Notes: generated by a model from the letters alone, not told the origin. A DNA stretch of 27,029 bases from an uncultured Peptococcaceae bacterium (GCA_913064925.1 CAJYBN010000006.1:1-27029); one strand, 5' to 3'. Numbered from the stretch's first letter, positions 1 through 8,632 are shown. Made by a program: numbers and translations.

Positions 1-17
1 CGACGCTCTTCCGATCT
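1..17 (+). other. Residual Illumina adapter sequence
   Basis: The first 17 bases, CGACGCTCTTCCGATCT, equal the 3' end of the standard Illumina read-1 adapter. The phosphohexomutase reading frame is plausible only from base 18 onward. This is therefore untrimmed library sequence at a contig end, not genomic DNA. Confidence 0.95.
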
Positions 18-569
18 GCCCGCACCGTGGCCACCACCCACATGCTGGACCGCATTGCCCGCCGGCACGGGCAGGAAGTGTATGAAACTCCCGTGGGTTT
101 CAAATTTATCGCCCGGCACCTGATGGAGAATGGCTGCGTGTTGGGCGGCGAGGAAAGCGGCGGGCTGTCCATCAAGGGGCACATCCCGGAAAAGGACGGC
201 ATTTTGGCCGGGCTGCTGGCCACGGAGATGGTGGCCGTGCACGGCAAGACGCTTGGGGAACTGGCGGAGGAAGTGGCCCGGGAGTACGGCGGCAGGCTGT
301 ACAGCGAGCGGCTGGATGTGCACACTTCGCCGGCCGGAAAACGCGCGGCGCTGGAAAAGCTGCAGCGGTTCGCCCCGGCGGAGCTGGCGGGGGTGCCGGT
401 GCGCTCACGCAACACGGTGGACGGCAGCAAGCTGGTGCTGGAAAGCGGCGAGTGGGTGCTGGTGCGCGCTTCGGGCACCGAGCCGCTGTTTAGGATTTAC
501 GTGGAAACCGACCGGCCGGAGCGCATCGGGGAACTGCAGAGGGAAACCATGCAGCGCGTCGGGCTTTAG
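18..569 (+). CDS. Phosphohexomutase (phosphoglucomutase/phosphomannomutase family), 5'-truncated
   Basis: This is the C-terminal part of an alpha-D-phosphohexomutase, which moves phosphate between C6 and C1 of a hexose phosphate. The frame is open from base 18, directly after the adapter, and begins within domain III (RTVATTHMLDRIA). It carries the sugar-binding loop GGEESGG and, near the C-terminus, the phosphate-binding loop VRASGTEPLFRIYVE of domain IV. The catalytic phosphoserine and metal-binding domains lie off the contig. The GTG at 27 is an internal codon, not a start. The EESGG loop differs from the EMSGH loop of the next gene, so the two enzymes probably use different sugars. The family is clear; the exact substrate cannot be decided from this fragment. 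Confidence 0.9.
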   Translation, partial: ARTVATTHMLDRIARRHGQEVYETPVGFKFIARHLMENGCVLGGEESGGLSIKGHIPEKDGILAGLLATEMVAVHGKTLGELAEEVAREYGGRLYSERLDVHTSPAGKRAALEKLQRFAPAELAGVPVRSRNTVDGSKLVLESGEWVLVRASGTEPLFRIYVETDRPERIGELQRETMQRVGL

Positions 570-649
570 CCGGTAGTCACGCGGTGTTGGCCGGCGGGAG
601 ATTTTTTTCGCGGTTTTTTCTAGGCGGTTTTTGATATATTTTTGATATA

Positions 650-676
650 ATTATTGTAATTATTATTGTAATTATT
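650..676 (+). repeat. AT-rich direct repeat in the 570-796 spacer
   Basis: Two copies of ATTATTGTAATTATT (650-664 and 662-676) overlap with a 12-base period in a spacer that is much more AT-rich than the flanking genes. A TATAAT hexamer at 646-651 could be a -10 element for the downstream phosphomannomutase, but no good -35 lies 16-18 bases upstream. Bases 690-723 can form a CGCCCG/CGGGCG hairpin that would read as a terminator only on the minus strand, where no gene is seen. Confidence 0.5.
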
Positions 677-768
677 GGTTACGGAGTATAAAAAAGCCGC
701 CCGGCAGTAACGTTGGACGGGCGCAGTTACCGGGTGACGATTTCCATGCATTTTTATTGTACATTGCC

Positions 769-787
769 GGGGTTATCCCCCGGGGGA
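769..787 (+). repeat. 19-base identical repeat with a palindromic core
   Basis: GGGGTTATCCCCCGGGGGA occurs here, abutting the ribosome-binding site of the phosphomannomutase gene, and again at 2400-2418 inside the DUF445 gene, where it encodes GVIPRG. The core TCCCCCGGGGGA is self-complementary. At the first site GGGG/CCCC can form a small hairpin just before the Shine-Dalgarno stretch at 782-790. It may be chance in GC-rich DNA. Confidence 0.5.
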
Positions 788-796
788 GGGATTTAG

Positions 797-2179
797 GTGG
801 TTTCCATCAATACTGATATTTTTCGCCAGTACGACATCCGCGGTGTGGCCGACCGCGACTTGACCCCGGCCGTGGCGGAGAACCTGGGCCGGGCTTTGGG
901 CACTTTTTTGCGGGAGCGGGGCGGCAGCGAGGTAATCGTGGGGCGGGATAACCGGCTCAGCTCGGAGCGCCTGCGGGACGACCTGGTGCGGGGCCTGGTT
1001 GCCGCGGGCTGCCGGGTTGTCGACGTGGGGCTGGTGGTCACGCCTGTGGTTTATTATGCCCGCATTTGCTTCGGCATCGACGGGGCGGTGATGATTACCG
1101 GCAGCCACAACCCGCCGGATGAAAACGGCTTCAAGATATGCTGCGGCCCGGGGACCATATACGGCGAGCAGATTCAGGAACTGCGCCGGTTGATGGAGGA
1201 AGGCAGGTTTGTTGCGGGCGCCGGTGCCGTGGAGAAACGAGACGCGGTGGGCCCCTACCTGGCCATGCTGCGGGACAAAATCCGCCTGGGCCCGCGCCGG
1301 CTGAAGGCGGTGGTGGACTGCGGCAACGGCACCGCTGGGCTCCTGGCCGAGCGGGTCATGCGGGGCTGGGGAGTGGAGTGCATACCCCTTTACTGCGAAC
1401 CCGACCCTGCCTTTCCCCACCACCAGCCCGACCCGGTAAAAACCGCCAACCTGGCCGACCTGCGCCGGGCCGTGCGGGAACACGGCGCCGACCTGGGGGT
1501 GGCCTACGACGGGGATGCCGACCGCCTGGGCGTGGTGGATGAAAAGGGCGACATCATCTGGGGCGACCGGCTGATGTGCCTGTACTGGCGCGAGGTACTG
1601 GCCCGCCACCCGGGCGCGCCGGCCATTATCGAGGTCAAGTGTTCCCAGTGCCTGGAGGACGAGGTGAAGCGCCTGGGCGGCAAGCCTTTTTACTATAAGA
1701 CGGGCCACTCGCTGATCAAGGCCAAAATGAGGGAAGTGGGTGCGGTGTTTACCGGCGAAATGTCGGGGCACATGTTCTTTGCCGACGAGTATTACGGGTT
1801 TGACGACGCCTTTTACGCCACCGGGCGCCTGCTGCGCATCCTTTCCAATACCGGGGAGCCTCTTTCCCGGCTGCTGGACTGCGTACCGCGGTATTACTCC
1901 ACGGCGGAAACCAGGATCCCCTGCGCCGACCGGGATAAGTTCCGCGTGGTGGACCAGCTGGCGGAGCAGTTTCGCGCCAAGTACGACGTTGTGGATGTTG
2001 ACGGCGTGCGGGTGCTTTTCGGCGACGGGTGGGGGCTGGTGCGGGCGTCCAACACCCAGCCCGTGCTGGTGGCCCGCTGCGAGGCCCGGACCCCGGAAGG
2101 GCTGGAGCGCATTTGCAGCATCATGCGGGAGGCGCTGCGGCAGTTCCCGGAAGTGGGGGATTTTCAGTGGGAGTATTAA
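797..2179 (+). CDS. Phosphomannomutase/phosphoglucomutase (ManB/AlgC-like)
   Basis: This is a complete 460-residue alpha-D-phosphohexomutase, the usual length for the bacterial PMM/PGM group, which interconverts hexose 6- and 1-phosphates for glycan precursor synthesis. Visible motifs in order are: N-terminal FRQYDIRG; the active-site loop TGSHNPP with the phosphoserine near residue 103; the metal-binding loop DGDADRLG near residue 240; the sugar-binding loop GEMSGH; and the C-terminal phosphate-binding loop VRASNTQPV. The GTG start follows a GGGGGAGGG ribosome-binding stretch at 782-790. GEMSGH is the loop of the dual mannose/glucose AlgC-type enzymes (family knowledge). It follows another phosphohexomutase and may share its transcript, though the 227-base AT-rich spacer allows its own promoter. 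Cytoplasmic. Confidence 0.93.
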   Translation: MVSINTDIFRQYDIRGVADRDLTPAVAENLGRALGTFLRERGGSEVIVGRDNRLSSERLRDDLVRGLVAAGCRVVDVGLVVTPVVYYARICFGIDGAVMITGSHNPPDENGFKICCGPGTIYGEQIQELRRLMEEGRFVAGAGAVEKRDAVGPYLAMLRDKIRLGPRRLKAVVDCGNGTAGLLAERVMRGWGVECIPLYCEPDPAFPHHQPDPVKTANLADLRRAVREHGADLGVAYDGDADRLGVVDEKGDIIWGDRLMCLYWREVLARHPGAPAIIEVKCSQCLEDEVKRLGGKPFYYKTGHSLIKAKMREVGAVFTGEMSGHMFFADEYYGFDDAFYATGRLLRILSNTGEPLSRLLDCVPRYYSTAETRIPCADRDKFRVVDQLAEQFRAKYDVVDVDGVRVLFGDGWGLVRASNTQPVLVARCEARTPEGLERICSIMREALRQFPEVGDFQWEY

Positions 2180-2198
2180 ACTGCCCCGCGTCCGGGCC

Positions 2199-2223
2199 GG
2201 CGGCAGGACGCGTCCTCGCCGCC
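2199..2223 (+). repeat. GC-rich inverted repeat between two genes
   Basis: GGCGGC-A-GGACG faces CGTCC-TC-GCCGCC, an almost perfect inverted repeat with ACGCGT at its centre. No run of T follows, so it is not a standard intrinsic terminator. It lies in the 76-base spacer before the DUF445 gene. Confidence 0.5.
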
Positions 2224-2255
2224 GCGCTACGCAATAAATTACGGGCGAGGCGGGT

Positions 2256-3812
2256 TTGAACATGAACTGGCAGCAGGCGGTCCTGTCCGTGTCGGTGGGG
2301 GCCGTGATCGGGTACATTACCAATTGGATAGCCATCCGCATGCTGTTCCGCCCCCTGCATGAAAAGAAATTCCTGGGCCTGCCCGTGCCCTTCACTCCGG
2401 GGGTTATCCCCCGGGGGAAAAAGCGCCTGGCCGGCAGCATCGGGGATGTGGTGGGCGGCATGCTGCTCACCGAGGAAAAGGTGGTGCAGCACCTTTTGCA
2501 GCCCGAGGTGGAGGAACAGGTGCGCCGCCACCTGGCTGCCCGGCTGCAAAAGTGGCGGGACCGGGAAGCCACCTTGGGCGATGTGCTGGCCGAGGCGGGC
2601 GGCAAGGCCGGCTCCCGGGAGGAGGTGACCCGGCTGTTCACCGGCCTGGCGGTAAATGTGGTGCAAAGCGAGGAGCTGCGCCGGGCCGCGGCCGGCGCGT
2701 TGGCGCGGGCCGCGGCCCGCCTGGCGGAGCGGCCTGTGGGGCCGTTTGTTGACAGCGGCAGCTTTACCGGGGCCAGGGAAGTCCTGGAGCGCTTGCTGGC
2801 CGGCATTCTGTCCGGTGAAAAGCCGGGCGAAGGACTGCAGCGCCAGCTGGCGCTGAAAATTGAACGCCTGTTAAACAGCCCCGCGCCCATCGGCAGTTAC
2901 CTGCCAGGCGCGGTCAGGGAAGGAATACACCAGTTTGTCACCGACCAGGCACCCCGTATCATTGCTGCCCTGGAACAGTACCTCACCTCCCCGGGTGCCC
3001 GCCGCGCTATGAAGAACCGCATTGAAAACTTTTTCGAGGGCACCGCCGTCAAGCGCCTGCTCAACGGCGTGTTCCAGCTCATGGGCACCGGCCCGGACAT
3101 GCTGGCGCAGCGCCTGGCCGCCGAGATAACCAGGTTTTTCGCCGACGAGCACAACCGCGGCGAGCTGCTGGAGCGCCTGCACATGCTGGTCGACGAGCTG
3201 CTGGACAAGAGCATTGCGGAAATTACCGCCGGCCTGGATGCCGCCGGCAAGCGGGAAAAGGCCGGCGAGATAGCCGCCTGGCTGGCGGAGAAACTGGGCG
3301 ACCCGGGCTTTATGGCCGGGCTGCTGGATGTGGTGGAGGAAATCCTGACCCAACACCGCCGGCGGTCCTGGAGGGAACTGCTGGGCTTGGAAAAGGAAGC
3401 CTGCCGCGCCAGGGTGGAAGAATTATGCCAGGGCCTCATGGCGCGGCTGGCCCGGCGGGAGGAAGCGGAGCAATACGTGCGGTCCCTGGTACAGCGCCTG
3501 GTAGATCGCTTGTGGCAGGTCAAGGTGAGCCGGGTGCTGTGTTTGCTGCCGGCCGGTGCTGAGGGCGATCCCGGCATCGCCGTAACCAGGCTTTACCGCT
3601 GGGTGGTGCGGGAACAGGTGCCGGGGCTGCTGCGCTTCCTGGACATCAGCGGCATGGTGCGGCAGCGGGTTGAGGAACTGGACGTGCTGCAGGTGGAGGA
3701 GATGCTACTGGGCATTATGCGCCGGGAACTGGTGGCCATAACCTGGCTGGGCGCGCTGCTGGGGGCCGTGCTGGGCCTGGTGCTGGCGGGCATGCAGCAG
3801 GTGTTGAAATAA
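2256..3812 (+). CDS. DUF445 family membrane protein
   Basis: The protein has 518 residues. A hydrophobic segment at about residues 8-30 contains the family signature GYITNWIAIRMLFRP and is followed by FTPGVIPRGKKRLAGSIG. A long charged, helical middle runs to about residue 485, then a C-terminal membrane helix (ITWLGALLGAVLGLVLAGM). This is the pattern of DUF445/YheB-type proteins, two terminal membrane anchors with a large amphipathic centre, whose biochemical role is not established. The start is uncertain: TTG 2256 sits 5 bases after GAGG, and ATG 2262 two codons later is an equal candidate. The gene ends just before the ilv promoter, with no clear terminator between. Confidence 0.85.
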   Translation: MNMNWQQAVLSVSVGAVIGYITNWIAIRMLFRPLHEKKFLGLPVPFTPGVIPRGKKRLAGSIGDVVGGMLLTEEKVVQHLLQPEVEEQVRRHLAARLQKWRDREATLGDVLAEAGGKAGSREEVTRLFTGLAVNVVQSEELRRAAAGALARAAARLAERPVGPFVDSGSFTGAREVLERLLAGILSGEKPGEGLQRQLALKIERLLNSPAPIGSYLPGAVREGIHQFVTDQAPRIIAALEQYLTSPGARRAMKNRIENFFEGTAVKRLLNGVFQLMGTGPDMLAQRLAAEITRFFADEHNRGELLERLHMLVDELLDKSIAEITAGLDAAGKREKAGEIAAWLAEKLGDPGFMAGLLDVVEEILTQHRRRSWRELLGLEKEACRARVEELCQGLMARLARREEAEQYVRSLVQRLVDRLWQVKVSRVLCLLPAGAEGDPGIAVTRLYRWVVREQVPGLLRFLDISGMVRQRVEELDVLQVEEMLLGIMRRELVAITWLGALLGAVLGLVLAGMQQVLK

Positions 3813-3825
3813 TGGCATAAAACTG

Positions 3826-3854
3826 TTGACCTGGGATTTCGTTTACTGTATACT
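3826..3854 (+). promoter_or_regulatory. Sigma-A-type promoter of the ilv-leu operon
   Basis: TTGACC (3826-3831) and TATACT (3849-3854) are separated by exactly 17 bases, close to the vegetative consensus. Transcription would start near 3861, just before stem I of the T-box leader. It is the only strong promoter seen before ilvE. Confidence 0.8.
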
Positions 3855-3860
3855 TTTTTA

Positions 3861-4111
3861 TAAGTTTTACGAGCAAAGGTAAGGAAGGGGAGCAATACCT
3901 GCAAGCCGCGCTTCAGAGAGCCGGGGGAGCTGGAAACCGGTGCCGGAACAGGTAAAGCCATCGCCCCGGAACTGCTCTGTCGAAAGGCCCGCCGGCGCCC
4001 GGTAGGCAGAGACGGGAATTCGGCCCGTTATTGCCGAGTGTCGTGTGACACACCGAGTGGCTAGCGCCGCGAGGCGCTAGCAAACAGGGTGGTACCGCGT
4101 GAGGATGCTGT
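3861..4111 (+). promoter_or_regulatory. T-box leader, isoleucine specifier (ATC)
   Basis: T-box RNAs bind a specific tRNA and allow read-through when it is uncharged. The T-box consensus AGGGTGGTACCGCG is at 4086-4099, and CCCT at 4122-4125 can pair with its AGGG to form the antiterminator. Stem I can be drawn from GAGCA (3871-3875) with TGCTC (3973-3977), GGGG with CCCC, and ACCTG (3897-3901) with CAGGT (3949-3953). The internal loop between them holds ATC at 3960-3962 in the specifier position, followed by a purine. Stem III is a perfect 9-pair hairpin with a GCGA loop (4060-4081). ATC is an isoleucine codon, matching the downstream operon. The class is certain; the specifier reading is strong inference. 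Confidence 0.93.
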
Positions 4112-4172
4112 GGCCTCTCGTCCCTGGTGTTGTAGTCAAACGCCGGGCGCGGGAGGTCATTTCAGTTTTAAT
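4112..4172 (+). terminator. Intrinsic terminator of the T-box
   Basis: Bases 4112-4131 pair with 4139-4158 over 20 positions, with one C-C mismatch and several G-U pairs, around the 7-base loop GTAGTCA. ATTTCAGTTTTA follows. The 5' arm contains the CCCT (4122-4125) needed for the T-box antiterminator, so the two folds exclude each other as expected. Confidence 0.85.
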
Positions 4173-4187
4173 AGGGGATTTTAAGAA

Positions 4188-4318
4188 AAGAGATGGGAGT
4201 GTACCTAGGGTTCCGCCTCAAGGAAGAGGGACTGGACCGAGCGGTACAGGCTGCCGGGCGTGCGGCCCGGCGGTTACACCGTGGGGATAAAAGACCCAAG
4301 CGGATAGGTTCCTCTCTT
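4188..4318 (+). promoter_or_regulatory. ykkC-family riboswitch, probably ppGpp-sensing (subtype 2a)
   Basis: Conserved ykkC-class blocks appear in the right order: CTAGGGTTCCG (4205-4215), ACTGGACCGAGCGG (4231-4244), a strong GC hairpin (about 4252-4272), and GGGGATAAAAGACCC (4283-4297). A closing P1 helix can be drawn between AAGAGA-T-GGGA (4188-4198) and TTCCTCTCTT (4309-4318). ykkC-class RNAs sense guanidine (subtype 1) or, in subtype 2, ppGpp, PRPP or other nucleotides. The ppGpp members are known before branched-chain amino acid genes in Firmicutes, so the position before ilvE favours ppGpp. The class is well supported; the ligand is inferred from context. Confidence 0.82.
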
Positions 4319-4347
4319 GGAAAATATCAGCGGGGTCTTATTTTATT
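4291..4347 (+). terminator. Terminator controlled by the ykkC-type riboswitch
   Basis: AAGACCC (4291-4297) can pair with GGGTCTT (4333-4339), which is followed by ATTTTATTT. The left arm is part of the conserved aptamer core, and the loop contains the 3' strand of aptamer helix P1. Folding of the ligand-bound aptamer should therefore prevent the terminator, which predicts an ON switch. Confidence 0.72.
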
Positions 4348-4381
4348 TAATTATTAACTGACACGACGGGAGTGTGAAGTG

Positions 4382-5260
4382 ATGGGGCTTATTATTTACC
4401 TGGACGGCAAGTTTGTTCCGGAAGAAGAAGCAGTGGTTTCGGTGTTCGACCACGGCCTGCTGTACGGTGACGGCGTGTTTGAAGGCATTAGGGCCTATAA
4501 CAACCGGGTTTTCAAGCTGCATGAACACCTGGTGCGGCTGTACGAATCGGCCCAGGCCATTGCCCTGACCATCCCCATAAGCATGGAGGAAATGCAGGAA
4601 GTGGTGCTGGAAACCCTGCGCCGCAACAACCTGCGCGACGCTTATATACGCCTGGTGGTGACCCGGGGGAAGGGCGACCTGGGGTTGGATCCCAGCAAGT
4701 GCCCCCGGCCGACCATATTTTGCATTGCCGCGTCCATCCAGCTGTATCCCGAGGAATTGTACGAGCGCGGCCTGGAGATGGTAACCGTGGCCACGCGCCG
4801 CAACGTGCCGGAGGCGTGCAACCCGCGGGTGAAGTCGCTCAACTACTTGAACAACATTTACGCCAAGATAGAGGCCAACTTGGCCGGCGTGCCCGAGGCC
4901 ATCATGCTCAACCAGGAGGGTTACGTGGCGGAAGCCACCGGGGACAATATATTCCTGGTGAAGAACGGCAAGCTGGTTACCCCGCCCGTCCACGTGGGGA
5001 TCTTGGAGGGCGTCACCCGCAACGCGGTGATTGACCTGGCCCGGGCTAGGGGCATCGAGGTGCAAGAGAAGGTATTCACCCGCTTGGACGTGTACGTTGC
5101 CGACGAGTGCTTCCTGACCGGCACGGCGGCGGAGCTGATCCCCTGCATCAGGGTGGACGGCCGGACCATCGGCGACGGCAAGCCCGGGCCCGTATTCCGG
5201 CAGTTGCTGCAGGACTTCCGGGAACTGACCAAGGTCGACGGGCCGGTGATATTTGCATAA
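4382..5260 (+). CDS. ilvE: Branched-chain amino acid aminotransferase
   Basis: This class IV PLP aminotransferase (292 residues) performs the last step of valine, leucine and isoleucine synthesis, with glutamate as the usual amino donor. Seen: N-terminal YLDGKFVPEEEA, FDHGLLYGDGVFEGIRAY, the PLP lysine at about residue 151 in RVKSLNYLNNIYAK, EATGDNIF, and the phosphate-binding GTAAELIP. Length fits the short form of the family. ATG 4382 lies 9 bases after GGGAG (4368-4372); GTG 4379, one codon earlier, is possible. It is the first gene of the operon, immediately behind the T-box and riboswitch terminators, so its expression should respond to both. Confidence 0.96.
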   Translation: MGLIIYLDGKFVPEEEAVVSVFDHGLLYGDGVFEGIRAYNNRVFKLHEHLVRLYESAQAIALTIPISMEEMQEVVLETLRRNNLRDAYIRLVVTRGKGDLGLDPSKCPRPTIFCIAASIQLYPEELYERGLEMVTVATRRNVPEACNPRVKSLNYLNNIYAKIEANLAGVPEAIMLNQEGYVAEATGDNIFLVKNGKLVTPPVHVGILEGVTRNAVIDLARARGIEVQEKVFTRLDVYVADECFLTGTAAELIPCIRVDGRTIGDGKPGPVFRQLLQDFRELTKVDGPVIFA

Positions 5261-5272
5261 GGAGGATTTATT

Positions 5273-6940
5273 ATGCGCAGTGATGCCATGAAAAAGGGCC
5301 TGGAAAAGGCTCCCCACCGCTCGTTGTTCAAAGCGCTGGGCATAACCGATCAGGAGCTGGAGCGCCCCATCATCGGGGTGGTCAATTCCTTCAATGAAAT
5401 AGTACCGGGCCATATCCACATGCGCGAGCTGGTCGAGGCGGTAAAAGCTGGGATCCGCATGAACGGCGGCACCCCGGTGGAGTTCCCGGCCATCGCGGTG
5501 TGCGACGGCATTGCCATGAACCACGCCGGGATGAAGTACTCCCTGGCCAGCCGCGAGCTGATCGCGGACTCGGTGGAAGTGATGAGCATGGCCCACCCCT
5601 TTGACGGCCTTGTGCTGGTCACCGCCTGCGACAAGATGGTACCCGGCATGCTCATGGCCGCGGCCCGGCTGGACATTCCGGCCATCATATTCAGCGGAGG
5701 GCCCATGCTGGCCGGCCGCCACCGGGGCAGGGACCTGTCCCTGAGCAACATTTTCGAGGCCGTGGGGGCCGTGCGGGCCGGCAAAATGACCGAAGCCGAG
5801 CTGGTCGAGATAGAGGAGTCGGTGTGCCCGGGGTGCGGGTCCTGCGCCGGCATGTTCACCGCCAATTCCATGAACTGCCTCACCGAGGCGCTGGGCATGG
5901 CCCTGCCCGGCAACGGGACCATCCCCGCTGTTTCCGCGGCGCGGCGGCGCCTGGCCAAGCTGACCGGCATGCGGGCCGTGGACCTGGTGCGGGAAGACCT
6001 GCGGCCTTCGCAAGTCATGAACGAAAAGGCTTTTGCCAACGGGCTAGCCCTTGATATGGCGCTGGGCTGCTCCACCAACACGGTGCTGCACCTGCCCGCC
6101 ATCGCCCGCGAGGCCGGCGTGGAAATAAGCCTGGACCTCATCAACCGCGTCAGCGAGCGCACGCCCAACTTGTGCAAGCTGAGCCCCATGGGCCCGTACT
6201 TCATGCAGGACCTGGACGAAGCCGGCGGCGTGTCCGCGGTGCTGCGCGAGCTGGCCGACCACGGGTTGGTGGACGGCAGCGCCCTGACCGTGACCGGCCG
6301 TACCCTCGGTGAAAACGTGGCCCGCGCCGAGGTACGGCGCCGCGAAGTCATCCGCAGCGTGGAGGACCCGCACAGTCCCAGCGGCGGCATTGCCATCCTG
6401 TACGGCAATCTGGCCCCCGGCGGGGCGGTGGTGAAGAAAGCCGGCGTAGCGCCGGAAATGCTGCGGCACCGCGGGCCCGCCCGGGTTTACAATTCCGAGG
6501 AAGAGGCCGTGCAGGCCATTATGGGCGGGGCCATCAACAAAGGCGATGTTATTGTGATTCGCTACGAGGGACCCAAAGGAGGTCCGGGCATGCGGGAAAT
6601 GCTCACCCCCACCGCCGCGGTGGCCGGGCTGGGGCTTGATAAAGACGTGGCGCTGATCACCGACGGCCGCTTCAGCGGCGCCACCCGCGGCGCATCCATC
6701 GGGCACATTACGCCCGAGGCTGCAGAGGGCGGGCCCATAGCCGTACTACGGAATGGGGATATGATTGAAATCGACATACCTAACGGCCGGCTGGACGTGC
6801 TGCTGGACGAGGGGGAACTGGCTGCCCGCCTGGAGAAGTGGACCAGGCCCGAGCCCAGGGTGCGGAAGGGCTACCTGGCCCGTTACGCAGCCATGGTCAC
6901 CTCGGCCGGCATGGGAGCGGTCTTTAAGAAACCGGAGTAG
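5273..6940 (+). CDS. ilvD: Dihydroxy-acid dehydratase
   Basis: The enzyme dehydrates 2,3-dihydroxy-isovalerate and 2,3-dihydroxy-3-methylvalerate to the 2-oxo acids (third common step for Val, Leu and Ile). It has 555 residues, the normal length. Iron-sulfur ligands are visible as [10 protein letters not shown] (Cys119) and [19 protein letters not shown] (from Cys185). The N-terminal motif is [12 protein letters not shown], with Gly as in the E. coli [4Fe-4S] enzyme rather than the Cys of [2Fe-2S] forms. An oxygen-sensitive [4Fe-4S] enzyme is therefore likely, fitting an anaerobe. The ATG follows AAGGAGG, which overlaps the ilvE stop, so translation is probably coupled. Confidence 0.97.
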   Translation: MRSDAMKKGLEKAPHRSLFKALGITDQELERPIIGVVNSFNEIVPGHIHMRELVEAVKAGIRMNGGTPVEFPAIAVCDGIAMNHAGMKYSLASRELIADSVEVMSMAHPFDGLVLVTACDKMVPGMLMAAARLDIPAIIFSGGPMLAGRHRGRDLSLSNIFEAVGAVRAGKMTEAELVEIEESVCPGCGSCAGMFTANSMNCLTEALGMALPGNGTIPAVSAARRRLAKLTGMRAVDLVREDLRPSQVMNEKAFANGLALDMALGCSTNTVLHLPAIAREAGVEISLDLINRVSERTPNLCKLSPMGPYFMQDLDEAGGVSAVLRELADHGLVDGSALTVTGRTLGENVARAEVRRREVIRSVEDPHSPSGGIAILYGNLAPGGAVVKKAGVAPEMLRHRGPARVYNSEEEAVQAIMGGAINKGDVIVIRYEGPKGGPGMREMLTPTAAVAGLGLDKDVALITDGRFSGATRGASIGHITPEAAEGGPIAVLRNGDMIEIDIPNGRLDVLLDEGELAARLEKWTRPEPRVRKGYLARYAAMVTSAGMGAVFKKPE

Positions 6941-6960
6941 CTTTGCGGAGGTGAAAGGGC

Positions 6961-8619
6961 ATGCAGAAAAGGGGTGCGGAAATACTGGTGGAATGTCTCC
7001 TGGCCGAGGGAGTGGATACCATTTTCGGTTACCCCGGCGGAGCAGTGCTTCCCATATACGACGCGCTGTACGATGCCGACATCAGGCACATTCTGACCCG
7101 GCACGAGCAGGGGGCCGCTCACGCCGCCGACGGCTACGCCCGGGCTACCGGCAAACCGGGAGTATGCCTGGCCACTTCGGGTCCCGGGGCCACCAATCTG
7201 GTTACCGGCATCGCCAACGCTTACATGGACTCGGTACCCATGGTGGCCATTACCGGGCAGGTGCCCACTTCCATGCTGGGGAGGGATTCCTTCCAGGAGG
7301 CCGATATTACCGGCATAACCTTACCCATAACCAAGCATAACTATATAGTTAAACATGTAGACGACCTGGCCCGGACGGTGCGGGAAGCTTTTTACATAGC
7401 CTCCACCGGCCGGCCCGGCCCTGTGCTAATCGACATTCCCCGGGATGTTTCCGGCGCGGTTACGGAGTACAGGGACTCCGGACCGGTACGCCTGCCGGGG
7501 TACTGTCCCAAAACCGAACCCGATCCGCAGCAGGTGGTCAGGGCCGTCAGGGCTATTGAAGAATCCGAGCGGCCTCTTATTTATGCCGGGGGCGGAGTCA
7601 TCAATGCGGGGGCGCACGAGGAACTGCTGCGCCTGGCGGAGATGCTGCTGGCACCGGTGGCCACCACCCTGATGGGTCTTGGCGGCTTTCCCGGCGATCA
7701 CCCGCTGTCGGTGGGCATGCTGGGCATGCACGGCAGCAAGTACGCCAACTATGCCGTCTGCGAATGCGATTTGCTCATCGGCATAGGGGTGCGTTTCGAC
7801 GACCGGGTGACCGGCAAGCTGGAGGAATTCGCCCCCGGGGCAACGGTGATACACATTGACATCGACCCGGCGGAAATAGGAAAAAATATAGGGGTGGACA
7901 TTCCCGTGGTGGGCGACGTGCGGCGCTCGCTGCAGCGGCTGATCGAGCAGCTGCAGCCGAGGCTGGCCAGCCGGTGGCGGGACAAAATCATGCAGTGGAA
8001 AAAGGAGTTTCCCATCCAGTTCGAGGATAACGGCCGGGTGAAACCCCAGGAAGTGATCCGGGAAATTTACAACGTGACCCGGGGCAACGCCCGTATCACC
8101 ACGGAGGTGGGGCAGCACCAAATGTGGGCCGCCCACTACTACACCTTCACCAAGCCGCGCACTTTCATTTCATCGGGGGGGTTGGGCACCATGGGGTTCG
8201 GCCTGCCCGCGGCCATTGGGGTGCAGGTGGCCTGCCCGGGCGAAACCGTTATCGACATCGCGGGGGACGGCAGCATCCAGATGAACATCCAGGAACTGTG
8301 TACCGCGGTGAATTACGACCTGCCGGTGAAAATCGCCATCATGAACAACGGTTACCTGGGCATGGTCCGGCAGTGGCAGGAACTGTTCTTCAACCGCCGC
8401 TATTCCTACACCGAGCTGGATAACCCCGATTTTGTCAATCTGGCCGAGGCATACGGGGCCGTGGGCATGCGGGTGACCAAAAAGGCGGAGATCCGGCCGG
8501 CTTTGGAGGAGGCCCTGCGTATACCCAAGCCGGTGGTCATTGATTTTTTAATCGAGCGGGAAGAAAACGTGCTGCCCATGGTTCCCCCCGGTGAGCCCAT
8601 TAGTAAAATGCTGGGATAG
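6961..8619 (+). CDS. ilvB: Acetolactate synthase large (catalytic) subunit, first copy
   Basis: This ThDP-dependent enzyme condenses pyruvate with pyruvate (acetolactate) or with 2-oxobutyrate (acetohydroxybutyrate). It has 552 residues with the usual three domains. Seen: [15 protein letters not shown], the catalytic Glu49 in [16 protein letters not shown], the FAD/central domain, and the ThDP-Mg motif GDGSIQMN near residue 433 ending in MNNGYLG. The segment [10 protein letters not shown] has Trp at residue 472, the position that gives E. coli AHAS II its preference for 2-oxobutyrate, so this copy looks able to serve isoleucine synthesis. ATG 6961 follows GGAGGTG. The small subunit gene is directly downstream. 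Confidence 0.97.
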   Translation: MQKRGAEILVECLLAEGVDTIFGYPGGAVLPIYDALYDADIRHILTRHEQGAAHAADGYARATGKPGVCLATSGPGATNLVTGIANAYMDSVPMVAITGQVPTSMLGRDSFQEADITGITLPITKHNYIVKHVDDLARTVREAFYIASTGRPGPVLIDIPRDVSGAVTEYRDSGPVRLPGYCPKTEPDPQQVVRAVRAIEESERPLIYAGGGVINAGAHEELLRLAEMLLAPVATTLMGLGGFPGDHPLSVGMLGMHGSKYANYAVCECDLLIGIGVRFDDRVTGKLEEFAPGATVIHIDIDPAEIGKNIGVDIPVVGDVRRSLQRLIEQLQPRLASRWRDKIMQWKKEFPIQFEDNGRVKPQEVIREIYNVTRGNARITTEVGQHQMWAAHYYTFTKPRTFISSGGLGTMGFGLPAAIGVQVACPGETVIDIAGDGSIQMNIQELCTAVNYDLPVKIAIMNNGYLGMVRQWQELFFNRRYSYTELDNPDFVNLAEAYGAVGMRVTKKAEIRPALEEALRIPKPVVIDFLIEREENVLPMVPPGEPISKMLG

Positions 8620-8632
8620 GGAGGGTTTGGCT

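Noticed and set aside
690..723. CGCCCG/CGGGCG hairpin with a T run on the minus strand
   Set aside because: It would act only for a minus-strand transcript, and no minus-strand gene is present nearby.
773..2890. Long minus-strand open frames opposite the phosphomannomutase, ilvE-ilvD, leuA, leuC and leuB-cimA genes
   Set aside because: They are antisense shadows of highly GC-rich codons, with low-complexity His/Gly/Arg/Ala-rich translations, no recognisable domains and no ribosome sites.
4099..4290. 63-codon open frame inside the ilv leader
   Set aside because: It starts within the T-box consensus and runs through the terminator stem and the riboswitch aptamer, so the RNA structure explains the sequence.
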